Notes: generated by a model from the letters alone, not told the origin. A stretch of 62,159 bases of DNA from Flavobacteriales bacterium UBA4466 (GCA_905182895.1 CAJJDD010000016.1:1-62159), one strand, 5' to 3'; numbered from the stretch's first letter, positions 47,882-57,059 are shown. Numbers and translations are program-made.

Positions 47882-48868
47882 ATGAAAAAAACATTACTCG
47901 TTTTACTTTCTTTCTCAGCAGTTGAGTTTTGCTTTTGGTCAAGATTTGTCTAGCATAGACTTTAAGGAAATCGAAGACAAAAAAAATCAAAATGTACTTT
48001 AGTCGTAGCTGAAGTTGATACCACTTGGAAAAGTGGTGGTTTGTTGGGGTTTAACGCTTCTCAGACTTTATTGAGTAACTGGTCGGCAGGTGGCCAAAGT
48101 TCTATTACAGGAACAGCTTATGTGAATTTGTTTAGGAATTACACCAAGAATTCTTGGACTTGGGATAATACGCTAGACCTTTCTTATGGATTATTGAACA
48201 ATGGTATTATTGAAGGAAATAATGTTAAAATTGATGATAAAATTGAAAATTCTTTATAGGCAGGTCGAGAAGCTACTGGTGATTGGTATTACTCGGCATT
48301 AGTAAACTTCAGAAGTCAATTTGCCCCAGGGTATGAGGTTATAGAAGGAGCTGAAAATAGGAGTAATAAAATTTCTGATTTCTTAGCACCTGCTTTTGCT
48401 TTAGTTTCCATAGGTATGGATTATAAACCAAATGGTAATTTCTCAGTTTATATATCTCCGTTTACGGCAAAAAATACGATTGTAAATGAAGCGAACTCTA
48501 ACCTTAGATCTAACTATGGTTTTGGAACAGATGAATTAGAGCAAGCAGTAAGATTTGAGTTAGGTGGATATGCTAAAATAGCTTACAAAAGAAAATTAGT
48601 TGAAAACGCAGAGTGGCAAACCAAAATTGACTTGTTTTCAAACTACTTGCAAAACCCTCAAAATGTAGATGTTAACTGGGAGAATTTAATCGCTGTGAAA
48701 TTCGCGAAGTATTTTAATGTGAACTTTATTCTTCAGATGGTTTATGATGACGACATTAAAATTCAGTTAAACGAATATGATGATGCAGGAGATATAACGA
48801 GCGCTAAAAGCGCTCCTAGACTTCAGGTAAGACAGGTATTCGGATTGGGATTTAGCTATAAGTTCTAA
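47882..48868 (+). CDS. DUF3078 protein, outer-membrane barrel (frameshifts and an in-frame TAG)
   Basis: A signal-peptide start (MKKTLLVLLSFSAV, then in another frame SFAFGQDLSSIDF) is followed by the DUF3078 landmarks WKSGGLLGFNASQTLLSNWSAGG, YWDNTLDLSYG-like and DWYYSALVNFRSQFAPGY, SIGMDYKPNGNFSVYISPFTAK, FGTDELEQAVRFELGGY and VRQVFGLGFSYKF at the C-terminus. Proteins of this family are beta-barrels of unknown function in Bacteroidetes. The frame shifts near 47925 and 48000. At 48257-48259 a TAG interrupts an otherwise continuous frame, the second such case in the window. A terminator follows. Length across the breaks is about 328 residues. Confidence 0.8.
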
Positions 48869-48891
48869 AACAAACTTATTTCTCATAGAAT

Positions 48892-48928
48892 AAGCCTCTT
48901 CCTGGTTCAGCCGAGAAGGGGCTTTTTT
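48892..48928 (+). terminator. Rho-independent terminator after the DUF3078 gene
   Basis: A 10-bp stem (48892-48901 with 48915-48924, one wobble) with a 13-nt loop leads into Ts. It also touches the stop codon of the convergent helicase. Confidence 0.75.
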
Positions 48929-50195
48929 ATGCGATAAATTCTTCAGGGAAATTTACCAAATAAACCTTTTTTACGGCCCTAGTAACGGCTGTATATAGCC
49001 ATCTTATGATTTCTGTTTTACTCTCCATGTTTCGCATTCCAGAACCATCTATAAACACGGTGTCCCATTGTCCTCCTTGTGACTTGTGACAGGTTATGGC
49101 GTATGCGAATTTTAATTGCAACGCGTTAAAGTGAGGGTCTATCATTACCTTTCTTTTCGGGTTGTTTTCTTCAGCATATTCTATTAATAAATCGGTATAC
49201 AGTTTATTGGTTTCTGCTGAAGTCAAGCTAGGGCCATTCACATGTATCGAGTCTAAATTAGCCAATACTTCTAGAGGAAATATCTTATCATAATCAGGGA
49301 ATTTAATTCTGAGCGTAGCAAATCGAAAGCCATGAAGCTTTTCTTCCCTCTTTATATCCACCACCTCAGCCACATCACCATTCGCTATAAAGCTCAATGC
49401 AGATTTATTTTTTTCTGACCAGTAGTAGTTGTTCTTAGTAATCATAACTAAGTCTCCTACACTAATCTCTTCTTCCATCCATAAACTTTGGATTCTTACT
49501 AGGATGGTTTCATGAAAAAGATCTTAGAAATTTTAAAACTATAGTCTTCTTTCATGGTAATGCAGGAACATTAGAAAACAGAATACATAAAATCAATCAC
49601 TTTAAAGAAATGAAGATAAATTTTCTAATCATTTCTTGGAGAGGATTTAGTGGAAACTTAGGCAAACCAACAGAAAAAGGTTTATATGAAGATGGTGTGA
49701 GTACAATTAATTGGTTAAAAGAAAAAGGTCTTAAAGATAGTGACATTGTTCTGTATGGTGAGTCTTTAGGCACTGGGATTGCAACTCATATTGCCTACCA
49801 GAATTAATTTAGCAGAATCTACTGAAAACACATGTTCTATTAAGTCGTCTAGTAGGTTTTGTCCCATCGAACTCTCAGCACTTATCATCGATGCTTCATC
49901 TATTATGAATAATGCATTCTTTATGCGATGTTCAGTAGGAAAGAAGGCTACTTTGCCATGCACGTTAGATTTTTTGTAAATTCTTTTATGAATGGTATGG
50001 GCAGGTGTCTTAGTGTAATAGCTCATTACCTTAGCAGCTCGTCCTGTAGGGAGCTAGGAGTATCGGTTTTAAGCCTATCCCTTCGGCACTCTTAACTATC
50101 GAGTTTATACAAGTTGTTTTTCCTGTTCCTGCATAACCCTTGAGCAAATACAAAACATTTTGATTGACGGCTGTATATAGAAAGAATTCAGACAA
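48927..50195 (-). CDS. RecD-like ATP-dependent helicase, interrupted by a foreign block
   Basis: Superfamily 1 DNA helicase of the RecD2/ExoV-alpha type found in Bacteroidota. Upstream part: LYLLKGYAGTGKTTCINSIV (Walker A, about 50150-50090), LLAP and GRAAKVMSYY, HTIHKRIYKK, ALFIIDEASMI (Walker B) and AKLILVG (about 49798). Downstream part: MEEEISVGDLVMITKNNYYW, FANGD-like and VAEVVDIKREEKLHG, NALQLKFAYAITCHKSQGGQWDTVF, RWLYTAVTRAVKKVYLVNF. The roughly 130 residues expected between LILVG and the M-E-E-E segment are absent and replaced by about 310 bp of an unrelated gene (49490-49800). A frameshift lies near 50050, and the true start is not clear (some frame upstream of 50195 carries a stop). 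Most likely intact in the organism and damaged in assembly. Confidence 0.8.
49490..49806 (+). pseudogene. Foreign fragment of an alpha/beta-hydrolase (SAR11-like)
   Basis: An internal fragment, without start or normal end, of a membrane-associated alpha/beta-hydrolase of the BEM46/ABHD17 type: GWFHEKDLRNFKTIVFFHGN, AGTLENRIHKINHFKEM, INFLIISWRGFSGNLGKPTE and the nucleophile elbow YGESLGTGIATH. This version, rich in Asn, Ile and Lys, is familiar from SAR11-type marine alphaproteobacteria. It lies on the opposite strand inside the helicase gene and ends exactly where the helicase resumes (LVG at about 49798). Boundaries are approximate to some 10 bp. Confidence 0.75.
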
Positions 50196-50396
50196 TCGAC
50201 TTCAACTAACCAGAATTCTTGAGAATCTTTAGTGGGCGTCGAAAGCCCATCTTCTTCAGTAGAGTAGAATAGATCTTTGATTCTGGAGGTGTTAACTTTA
50301 GATTTTTTTTGTTCAAAATTTATAGGACTATAGTCAGATTATAAATTATTTATTCGTTTTTTAGCTTCCAATTATACAAAGGTGATAAGAAAAAAT

Positions 50397-50404
50397 TAGC
50401 TTTG
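50397..50404 (+). promoter_or_regulatory. Probable -7 element of the membrane-protein gene
   Basis: TAGCTTTG fits TAnnTTTG and lies 25 nt before the ATG at 50430. Confidence 0.5.
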
Positions 50405-50429
50405 CAGCAGATAAGATTTATTTTTAAAA

Positions 50430-51257
50430 ATGAAACAATTTCTAAGAACAGTAGAGCAATATGTGGTGCCAGCGTTATTAATAACTACAGGTATAGGTGC
50501 GGTAATTTTTTATTCCAGCGCGAAAGGTTTGGAGACGCAGCCATCAGAGATGCTTATTGGAGGGCTTTGCCTTTTTTTTGCAGGAGTAATGATGACACCC
50601 TTTTTTTAATCAATTTTTAAAAAGAGGGTTATCATTAGTGTTGGGTTTGTTTTTACTCATAGGTGCTTTAACTCTAGGGTACAAAGTATATGATGTAATA
50701 GCTTCCAAGAATGACCATCAGACATTTAAAACATTAGCTGACGCTAATACTGTTCAAAGGTTGAAAGATTTACGTTTGGCTCAGGAACAGCATAAGCTTT
50801 ATGAAAATGTTTATGCTAAGAGCTTCGAGGAGTTATTAACCTTTATAAAGAAACCAGTGATTCCTGTTCCTTACAGAAATGGAAACGTAATGGAGAATAA
50901 ATTTTTCCAGAGTAATCAGTCTTAACTGCTGCGTGTGCTATTGGAGCAGAGCCAATACCTGCTTCGTTTGAAAATACTGCTCGACGAAATCCTAGAATTA
51001 AAACACCCATAAAACCGCCTGTTACTCCCTCAGGTGAAAATGCTCCTGTAAAAATAGAAGAGAAAGCTGCGGGTATTTGATCATAGTTTGAAAGGATAAT
51101 TATCAATGATGATATTAAATATATAATAGCCATTGAGGGAACTAATTTCGATGTAACAGAACCATTCCCAGTAGACCAGGAAGACAGAGTAAAAAAAGAT
51201 ACGTTATCATTCGGGTCATTAGATGCTCTTAATCTAGATGGTAATTGGAGAGAGTAA
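50430..51257 (+). CDS. Membrane protein of unknown function, interrupted by a foreign block
   Basis: The N-terminal part has three hydrophobic segments ([54 protein letters not shown]) and then a helical stretch, [19 protein letters not shown] and [21 protein letters not shown]. Proteins with this arrangement are encoded before DUF3822-rsmD-coaD in Bacteroidota. A T-run frameshift lies near 50592. The C-terminal part is recognisable from about 51147 ([29 protein letters not shown]) to the stop at 51255-51257. Between about 50910 and 51146 the sequence belongs to another gene on the opposite strand. Function unknown. Confidence 0.6.
50910..51146 (-). pseudogene. Foreign fragment of a sodium:alanine symporter (AGCS)
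   Basis: On the minus strand an internal piece of an AGCS-family transporter can be read: [54 protein letters not shown] and [16 protein letters not shown]. The RAVFSNEAG(I/M)GSAPIAHA core is the AGCS signature. Neither its start nor its end is present, and the flanks on both sides belong to the native membrane protein. The style again suggests a marine alphaproteobacterial origin. Boundaries approximate. Confidence 0.75.
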
Positions 51258-51264
51258 TTCTGAT

Positions 51265-52035
51265 ATGACTATTACAGAAGGAGAAGAGATGATATTAGAC
51301 ATTAGTTCATGTATTCTTTCTGTAGAAGCAGATTATGATGTAGTTCGTTATGCTCTGTTTGATGAATCCTCGTCTGCAGCGATACTATTTAAGTCCTGCG
51401 TAAGTCAAAAAGAAATTAGGGACGATGCCTATTTGAAATCCTCTAATGATTTCCATAAAGTTTTTATAGCACAGTCTTGCGCTAACTACGCCCTATTTCC
51501 TTTAAATATTAAGGAGGAAATAAATGCAGCGATTTACTCGAGTTCTGATTTTATTCCTTCTATAGATGCTTCCTTAACTTATAATGAAGATAGCCTTACT
51601 TCTCAGGTTAAGTCTATGTTTCCAGGTGCTTTTTTAAGGCACGGAATGTCAAGCTTTTTAGAAGGAGTGCTGAAAAGAACTAAGTTTTTAAAAGGTGTTA
51701 GAATCTACGCTGATGTCAAGGAGCAATTAGTACATATAGTAGTGGTGGCCAATGGGAAATTACTGTCATCAGTATCTGAACGGATAGATGATAGTAAGGA
51801 TGTTATTTACCATATATTAGCTAGAATCGAAGCTTATAAATTAAACCAGTTAGAAGATGTAATTTGCTTAAGTGGAAATGTTCTCGCTTCGGGAGTGGTT
51901 TACACAAGTCTAATGAAGCACATGAAGGATGTTCAAATTAATAAAGGGTTTAATTATCAAAAATTAATGAGTGGTTCTTCTGAGGTTAATAAACAAGAAT
52001 TCTTTACAGTAATAAATTCATTTCAATGCGGGTAG
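51265..52035 (+). CDS. DUF3822 family protein
   Basis: A 256-residue cytosolic protein of the DUF3822 family, which is specific to Bacteroidota and predicted to have an actin-like/ASKHA-type fold. Seen: [57 protein letters not shown] and [15 protein letters not shown] with strand-helix alternation. I place the start at ATG 51265 ([15 protein letters not shown]) because the upstream in-frame ATG at 51238 lies inside the previous gene. The end overlaps rsmD by 10 bases. Function unknown; constant linkage to rsmD and coaD is seen in the phylum. Confidence 0.82.
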   Translation: MTITEGEEMILDISSCILSVEADYDVVRYALFDESSSAAILFKSCVSQKEIRDDAYLKSSNDFHKVFIAQSCANYALFPLNIKEEINAAIYSSSDFIPSIDASLTYNEDSLTSQVKSMFPGAFLRHGMSSFLEGVLKRTKFLKGVRIYADVKEQLVHIVVVANGKLLSSVSERIDDSKDVIYHILARIEAYKLNQLEDVICLSGNVLASGVVYTSLMKHMKDVQINKGFNYQKLMSGSSEVNKQEFFTVINSFQCG

Positions 52036-52556
52036 TATCAGGAATACATAAAGGAAGAAGAATTAAAGTTCCTAAGTACTTTGATTTAAGGCCTACAACA
52101 GATTTTGCGAAAGAAGGATTATTCAATGTACTCAATAACACTATTGAAATAGAAGGATTAGAAGTCTTGGATTGTTTTTTCGGGACAGGTAATATCTCTC
52201 TAGAGTTCATCAGTAGAGGAGCCTCAGAGGTGACCAGTGTAGATATTAATAAGGATAGTTATAAATTTCTTTCTGGAATAGCGGGTGAATGGGGTATCGA
52301 GAATATAGAAGTATATAGGTCAGACGTTTTTATACACTTACGTCAGGATTATAATAAGTATGACCTGATATTCGCAGACCCGCCTTTTGATTTAGAAGAA
52401 AGAACGACTATTCCAGACTTAGTGTTCGAAAACGAGCTTCTTAAAGAAGATGGTATGCTGATTGTTGAGCATTCCTCACAAACAGATTTCACAAAACACA
52501 AAAACTTCGTAAAGACTAAGAAATTTGGTTCAGTTTTCTTTACCTTCTTTGAATAA
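52026..52556 (+). CDS. rsmD: 16S rRNA (guanine966-N2)-methyltransferase
   Basis: SAM-dependent methylation of G966 in 16S rRNA. The 176-residue protein has [26 protein letters not shown] (family N-terminus), EVLDCFFGTGNISLEFISRGA (SAM-binding motif I; the usual F-A-G-T/S-G reads F-F-G-T-G), SVDIN and the catalytic DPPF motif (YDLIFADPPFDL). Intact. The stop TAA shares a base with the ATG of coaD (TAATG) and the start overlaps DUF3822, so the three are translated together. Confidence 0.94.
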   Translation: MRVVSGIHKGRRIKVPKYFDLRPTTDFAKEGLFNVLNNTIEIEGLEVLDCFFGTGNISLEFISRGASEVTSVDINKDSYKFLSGIAGEWGIENIEVYRSDVFIHLRQDYNKYDLIFADPPFDLEERTTIPDLVFENELLKEDGMLIVEHSSQTDFTKHKNFVKTKKFGSVFFTFFE

Positions 52557-53020
52557 TGAAAAGAATAGCAGTATTTCCAGGGTCATTTGATCCATTCACC
52601 GTTGGACACCAAAACATAGTCTTAAGAGCTATGCTTATGTTTGATGAAATCATAGTGGCTATAGGTGAGAACTCTCAGAAGAAGTATATGCTAAGTCTAG
52701 AGAAGAGAAAAGCTATTATAGCTGATGCTTTTAAAGGGGTTGAACAAGTGAAAGTAGAATCGTATAGTGGGCTTACGGTTGATTATTGCAACGCTGAAGA
52801 GGCGAAGTTCATTCTTAGAGGGTTAAGAAATTCTAGAGATTTAGATTTCGAGCAGCCCATAGCTCAATTGAATAAAAAGTTAGATGATTCTATAGAAACA
52901 GTGTTTTTAGTGAATGCACCAGAGTTCTCTGCAATAAATTCATCTATAGTGCGTGAGATATATCTAAACGGTGGAGACGTTTCTGACTTTTTACCAAACG
53001 GAATCAAACTTGAAGAATAA
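52556..53020 (+). CDS. coaD: Phosphopantetheine adenylyltransferase
   Basis: Fourth step of coenzyme A synthesis: 4'-phosphopantetheine plus ATP to dephospho-CoA. The 154-residue protein shows the nucleotidyltransferase motif GSFDPFTVGHQNIV (GxxDPxxxGH), YSGLTVDYC, ILRGLRNSRDLDFEQPIAQLN and the ISSTxxR-like INSSIVRE. Intact and of normal length. Overlaps rsmD by one base at the start and the next gene by about 11 bases at the end. Confidence 0.96.
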   Translation: MKRIAVFPGSFDPFTVGHQNIVLRAMLMFDEIIVAIGENSQKKYMLSLEKRKAIIADAFKGVEQVKVESYSGLTVDYCNAEEAKFILRGLRNSRDLDFEQPIAQLNKKLDDSIETVFLVNAPEFSAINSSIVREIYLNGGDVSDFLPNGIKLEE

Positions 53021-54506
53021 AAAACAGCGGACTTTTACATTTTTACTGCTAGCATTAGTTGGCAATTTGGTTTATGGAAACACCTATGAAATAATAGGAA
53101 CTGCTCCGGGTTCTGAGGGAAAACAGTTAACTGTTCTTTCTTATGAAGAGTACTTTACTTTGTCTATGAAGGTAGAAGAGACTGTTCTTATAGACCCAAA
53201 TGGCGATTTTAAGCTGTATGTAGAGTCTGATGAAAATGACTTGGTTATACTTAGGGTAGGGGCTGTAAATGCTCAGTTTTACCTAGGGAGCAGTCATTTA
53301 TACCACGTTACGTTCGATATCTCCAAAGCTCAGGTTCCTGTCAAGTTTACGAATACGAACTGGTGCAGCGTATCTTTTATAGACTTAAATCCAGATGATA
53401 TTAATGTTAAGATGGAGTCTCTTAATAGAATTCATGCCGAGTTTTATGATGAGAATTACCCAGAGATATATCAGATTCTATCTTCTCCATCTTCTGCCCT
53501 TCAGAAGAGCTTAAGTGCAGAAGGAAAGAAAATAGATATGGCTAAAAGAGATGAGAACCAGTATGAGGTAGTTTTAGAAAAAGACCGTGCTTATAAGTTA
53601 ATGGCCTCGTTTGATGAAATGCTCTTAGCAGAACAAATAGACGCGCAAAAAGAAGATTACATTTCTATTTCTGCGAGATATATGATGGCTGAACTCGAAA
53701 GCCTATTGGGTAGAAATGAAAAAGAAATCCGAGAAAAATACTGTCAAGGAAAACTCTATTTAACTAACCTGGAGTTTATTTCATTTTATAAATCTCATTA
53801 CAGAAATGTGTTTGAAGAGATATATCTATCAGATAATAGAAACCAATTCGTAAATCAGTTATACAAACTTCAGCTAGATAGCGCTATAATGGAGCTTAAA
53901 CCTCTGTTTCCTAAAGATAAAGTGAAAAACATAGAGTTTATTTTACTGGCAGGAATTGAAAATGGATTGAATCTCCCGAATATTCCTAGCAGAGATGTGA
54001 CGGTGGTATTGGAGCTGATTCTGAGGGAAGGAATGGCAGAGAATAAATTTATAGCGACTAACTTCAGAAGAGATTTTGCTAAAGGAATGAAAGGCTATGT
54101 TCCTGAAAACTTTTTGTTATTGGATTTGGATGATGAGCGCCACGAGCTCGAATCATGGAGAGGACAGTTTGTATATATATCTGTATTCTCTTCATGGAAT
54201 ACAGAGTCCTGCGGCCATCAGGAAAAGGTGAAAGAGTTAGAGCGAAAATTCGGAAATCAAATCAAGTTCGTTTCTATATGTATGGATGAGGATTGGTCAA
54301 GTTTTCAGGATTTCTTAATTGAACACAGGACCTATAATTGGCTTTTTCTATTCGGAAACGGAGACAAGTTGTTAAAAGAGAAATTAAATTTAGTGACTGT
54401 TCCGCAGTATCTTCTGCTAAATCCAAATGGTGAAATCATGCTAGACTATACCTTTAGCCCAGAGGAAGGAATCACTGACACGCTCAAAAAAATAGTAAAG
54501 AACTAA
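53010..54506 (+). CDS. TlpA-like thioredoxin-fold protein lacking the CxxC pair
   Basis: A secreted or periplasmic protein of about 498 residues. A TTG at 53010 gives a short basic N-terminus and a signal sequence (FTFLLLALVGNLVYG); a frame upstream is open but lies within coaD. Residues about 25-120 form a beta-sandwich (DUF4369-like), about 130-370 are helical, and about 375-490 form a thioredoxin/AhpC-like fold: LESWRGQFVYISVFSSW, then NTESCGHQEK, KFVSICMDEDW and the cis-proline TVPQYLLLNPNGEI. The motif position that is normally W-C-x-x-C reads E-S-C-G-H-Q, so only one Cys (about residue 400) remains. A thiol-disulfide exchange role is therefore doubtful; a one-Cys function is possible. 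Intact. Confidence 0.75.
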   Translation: MKNKKQRTFTFLLLALVGNLVYGNTYEIIGTAPGSEGKQLTVLSYEEYFTLSMKVEETVLIDPNGDFKLYVESDENDLVILRVGAVNAQFYLGSSHLYHVTFDISKAQVPVKFTNTNWCSVSFIDLNPDDINVKMESLNRIHAEFYDENYPEIYQILSSPSSALQKSLSAEGKKIDMAKRDENQYEVVLEKDRAYKLMASFDEMLLAEQIDAQKEDYISISARYMMAELESLLGRNEKEIREKYCQGKLYLTNLEFISFYKSHYRNVFEEIYLSDNRNQFVNQLYKLQLDSAIMELKPLFPKDKVKNIEFILLAGIENGLNLPNIPSRDVTVVLELILREGMAENKFIATNFRRDFAKGMKGYVPENFLLLDLDDERHELESWRGQFVYISVFSSWNTESCGHQEKVKELERKFGNQIKFVSICMDEDWSSFQDFLIEHRTYNWLFLFGNGDKLLKEKLNLVTVPQYLLLNPNGEIMLDYTFSPEEGITDTLKKIVKN

Positions 54507-55132
54507 ACTTTCCTTCCGTAAGCTTTAAACACTTCTTTTATAGAAGGGAATGCCTCATCGAGAAGTTCGCTGGCTTTTTTCATGGTCACCCATTTAGCTT
54601 TATCTATATCTTCTTCAGCTTGGGGGGTAAGTTTGGGGGAACCATCTACCCGCATTAAAAACCAATGAGATGGTTTTAAGCGAGGAGTTCCTTTAATGGT
54701 ATAAATATGATAAGTGACGGTTATTTTATCTTCTAGGGTAATATGAGTAAGACCGCACTCTTCTTCTACCTCTCTCAAAGCACATTCTTTTATCTTCTCT
54801 TTTTTTTCTAATTTTCCCTTGGGTAAATCCCACATTCCTTTTCTGAAAATCATTAAACATTCATTATTCTCATTGAAGACTAATCCCCCTGCAGCAGGAA
54901 TAATCTCAAATAATGACTTAAAAGTATCCCAGAGTTCTCCTGTGTCGTTATGAACAATAATTAATTTCACGATACTTTTATTGCTCTGAAAACTATCGAA
55001 GGCCCTAATGACAGCTGATTTGTCTTTCGAATGAAGAGCCAAAAAGTTCTTTGATTTCTCAAGCTTTTTAGGCCATTCATTTGTTAATAAAACATATCGT
55101 TCATTCAGGAAAACTTTATACTTTTGGCGCAT
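54503..55132 (-). CDS. NUDIX hydrolase
   Basis: A 209-residue protein. The N-terminal half (KYKVFLNERYVLLTNEW and following) is the extension typical of flavobacterial members of this group. Residues 80-205 form the Nudix domain with the full signature G-x5-E-x7-R-E-x-x-E-E-x-G at 106-128 (GKLEKKEKIKECALREVEEE then CGL). It would hydrolyse a nucleoside diphosphate linked to another group; the substrate is not predictable. Its ATG (55130-55132 on the minus strand) overlaps the ATG of the divergent pyrE (55131-55133), which is a conserved neighbour. Intact. The stop overlaps that of the convergent thioredoxin-fold gene. Confidence 0.9.
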   Translation of the reverse strand: MRQKYKVFLNERYVLLTNEWPKKLEKSKNFLALHSKDKSAVIRAFDSFQSNKSIVKLIIVHNDTGELWDTFKSLFEIIPAAGGLVFNENNECLMIFRKGMWDLPKGKLEKKEKIKECALREVEEECGLTHITLEDKITVTYHIYTIKGTPRLKPSHWFLMRVDGSPKLTPQAEEDIDKAKWVTMKKASELLDEAFPSIKEVFKAYGRKV

Positions 55133-55768
55133 GACTGTATGGGATGAATCCGCGTTAAAAGTAGCCGAATTTTTGCTTCAAATTAAAGCTATTAAACTTT
55201 CTCCAAAAGAGCCCTTTGAATGGGCTTCAGGGTGGAAGAGTCCTCATATATTGTGATAAACAGATTAACGCTCTCTTATCCTACCATCAGAACATATATT
55301 CGTCAGCAGGTCGTTAAGATTATAGAAGAAACTTATGCTAAGCCTGATGTTATAGCGGGCGTGGCCACTGGCGGAATAGCTTTAGGAGCTCTTGTAGCTC
55401 AGGAGTTAGGGAGTGCCTTTCTGCTATATACGTTCAGAGATGAAAGATCACGGAATGCAGAACCAAATCGAAGGAGTGTTAAATGAAGGGCAGAATGTAG
55501 TAATCATTGAAGACCTCGTAAGTACTGGCATGAGTAGCTTAAATGCAGTGAGATGCTGTAAGAGCAGCCGGAGCCAATGTTAAAGGAATGGTCGCCATCT
55601 TTACTTATGGGTTTGAGGCAGCAGAAACCGCTTTTTGCCGATGCCAATTGTGAGCTAACTACACTAAGTAATTATGAGAGCCTTGTAGATCAGGCGTTCC
55701 AAAGCGGATTTCTAAATGAATCTGAAATAGAAGGAATAAAAGAGTGGAGGGTATCACCATCTACCTGA
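55131..55768 (+). CDS. pyrE: Orotate phosphoribosyltransferase (several frameshifts)
   Basis: Pyrimidine biosynthesis: orotate plus PRPP to orotidine 5'-monophosphate. The start [21 protein letters not shown] followed by [10 protein letters not shown] matches flavobacterial PyrE. After a shift near 55250 the frame gives [18 protein letters not shown] and [21 protein letters not shown]; after another near 55440, [20 protein letters not shown] followed by LVSTGMSS (the PRPP-binding loop); after a third near 55555, [14 protein letters not shown]-like sequence. The end is [19 protein letters not shown] and [10 protein letters not shown]. Total about 212 residues as expected. The errors are dense from here to about 59500. 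Confidence 0.9.
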
Positions 55769-55788
55769 GCAAAGCTTAATTAAATCAG

Positions 55789-56203
55789 ATGACTCGAATA
55801 GAAAGTGAAAAAGGCCACTTAAAAACGAACCCGAAAGCCGTGTACTGATGATTTACGAGCTCTAATCCAACACTTAAGAAAGATCTTCCTACCGATAGAA
55901 TTTCGGATTGGCAGTTACGGGATGACGGTCAGACGATCTTCTCTCACCGTAATGGGGGCTTATGGTAGCGGATTGAAGTTCTCAGAAGAATCTACAGAAG
56001 AGCATATTAAGTTAGTGGCCACTGATAAGAGTCCTTTTCCCTTTACCATAAGCCTTCATGTGATTCCTCACGAGGCAAATCATTCTACAGCACAGATTAT
56101 TTGTGATGCTGAGCTAAATATGATGTTAAAGATGATGGTCGTTAAACCTCTGAAAAGCCTTTTTGATTATATCATTAAGAAAGCAGACGCATGTTATTCG
56201 TAG
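55789..56203 (+). CDS. SRPBCC-type protein (frameshifted)
   Basis: A protein of about 137 residues. The start MTRIESEKGHLKTNPKAVY, then NPTLKKDLPTDRISDWQLRDDG in the next frame, then HIKLVATDKSPFPFTISLHVI, AQIICDAELNMMLKMMVVKP and LKSLFDYIIKK at the end match the small START/SRPBCC (polyketide cyclase-like) proteins encoded after pyrE in Flavobacteriia. These are thought to bind hydrophobic ligands; the ligand is unknown. Shifts near 55848 and 55970. It overlaps the end of the convergent birA by ten bases. Confidence 0.7.
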
Positions 56204-56956
56204 CTTATTTTAGCCTCTGAAAAGCTCGCTGTTTGGACACTTCCGTTGTGAGAAAAAACTGATTGTACCGTCTTCTCTTACAGAAAGAGAGCTGGCTATC
56301 AGAGACTTTTTCCTCCCATCTCAATTTTATTCTCTGAATCTCTTCTCCATAAGGCCTCATTATAGGCCGTTATAATTTCATTGTAGCCTTCTCTGAGCAA
56401 AATTAGATACCACTTTTCTAGTTTTTCAGAGATCATTTTTAAAAGGAAATCTGAGTCCATCACTTTATTCGTCTCATTTCTGATAGAGGTAGCACGCGAA
56501 AAAGAAAAACTCGTTTTGGTTAACATTCACTCCCATTCCTATAATCCCAAATTTTATTAAGCCCTTAACCACGGAGTTTTCTATTAGTATGCCTCCTACC
56601 TTTTTATCATTCAGAATAATGTCATTAGGCCATTTTATTTTAACATCCGCTTTTCAGCAGACACCTCGTCTATAGCCTCTTTTGCGGCTAAAGCTGACAC
56701 AGCGCTCATGTAAAAGCTCTTATCCGTACTCTAGAGTCTTAGGCTGAAGAATAAAGCTACAGAGTAGATTCATGTGAGGCTCACTATGCCAGACATTTGA
56801 ACGTTGCCCTCTGCCTTCGGTTTGGTTTTGTGCCATAATTACAGTGCCATCTGGCACATCATCTCCCTGCATTTTGATAAGTTTGGCTGCATAATTGTTC
56901 GTCGAGTCTATGGTCTGCAGGGTGATTTTATTTTGACCTATAAACAGAGTATTCAT
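56194..56956 (-). CDS. birA: Biotin--[acetyl-CoA-carboxylase] ligase (many frameshifts)
   Basis: Attaches biotin to the biotin carboxyl carrier protein. The N-terminal segment in one frame reads LQTIDSTNNYAAKLIKMQGD, TVIMAQNQTEGRGQRSNVWH and MNLLCSFIL, the classical biotin-ligase signature (S-T-N and G-R-G-Q). Later frames give KIKWPNDI, NDKKVGGILIENSVVKGLI, FGIIGMGVNVNQN, then FSRATSIRNETNKVMDSDF and a C-terminal SH3-like part (VREDGTISFFS). At least four frame changes occur in 760 bp. The family has no DNA-binding domain here, which is usual in Bacteroidota. Start chosen at ATG 56956 (MNTLFIGQNKITL). Divergent from rsfS. Confidence 0.87.
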
Positions 56957-57059
56957 GCGCTTAATTGCCTTGATTATTAGGTGACTTTTAGACGTCACAT
57001 TAGGTGGTAAAAATATTACATTTGCTAGATTATTACTCATTTTAAAGCGTAGGAATACA

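Noticed and set aside
49490-51146. Genomic island or horizontal transfer carrying hydrolase and symporter genes
   Set aside because: Both are internal fragments without ends, swapped into native genes with no mobile element or repeat at the junctions; chimeric assembly is simpler.
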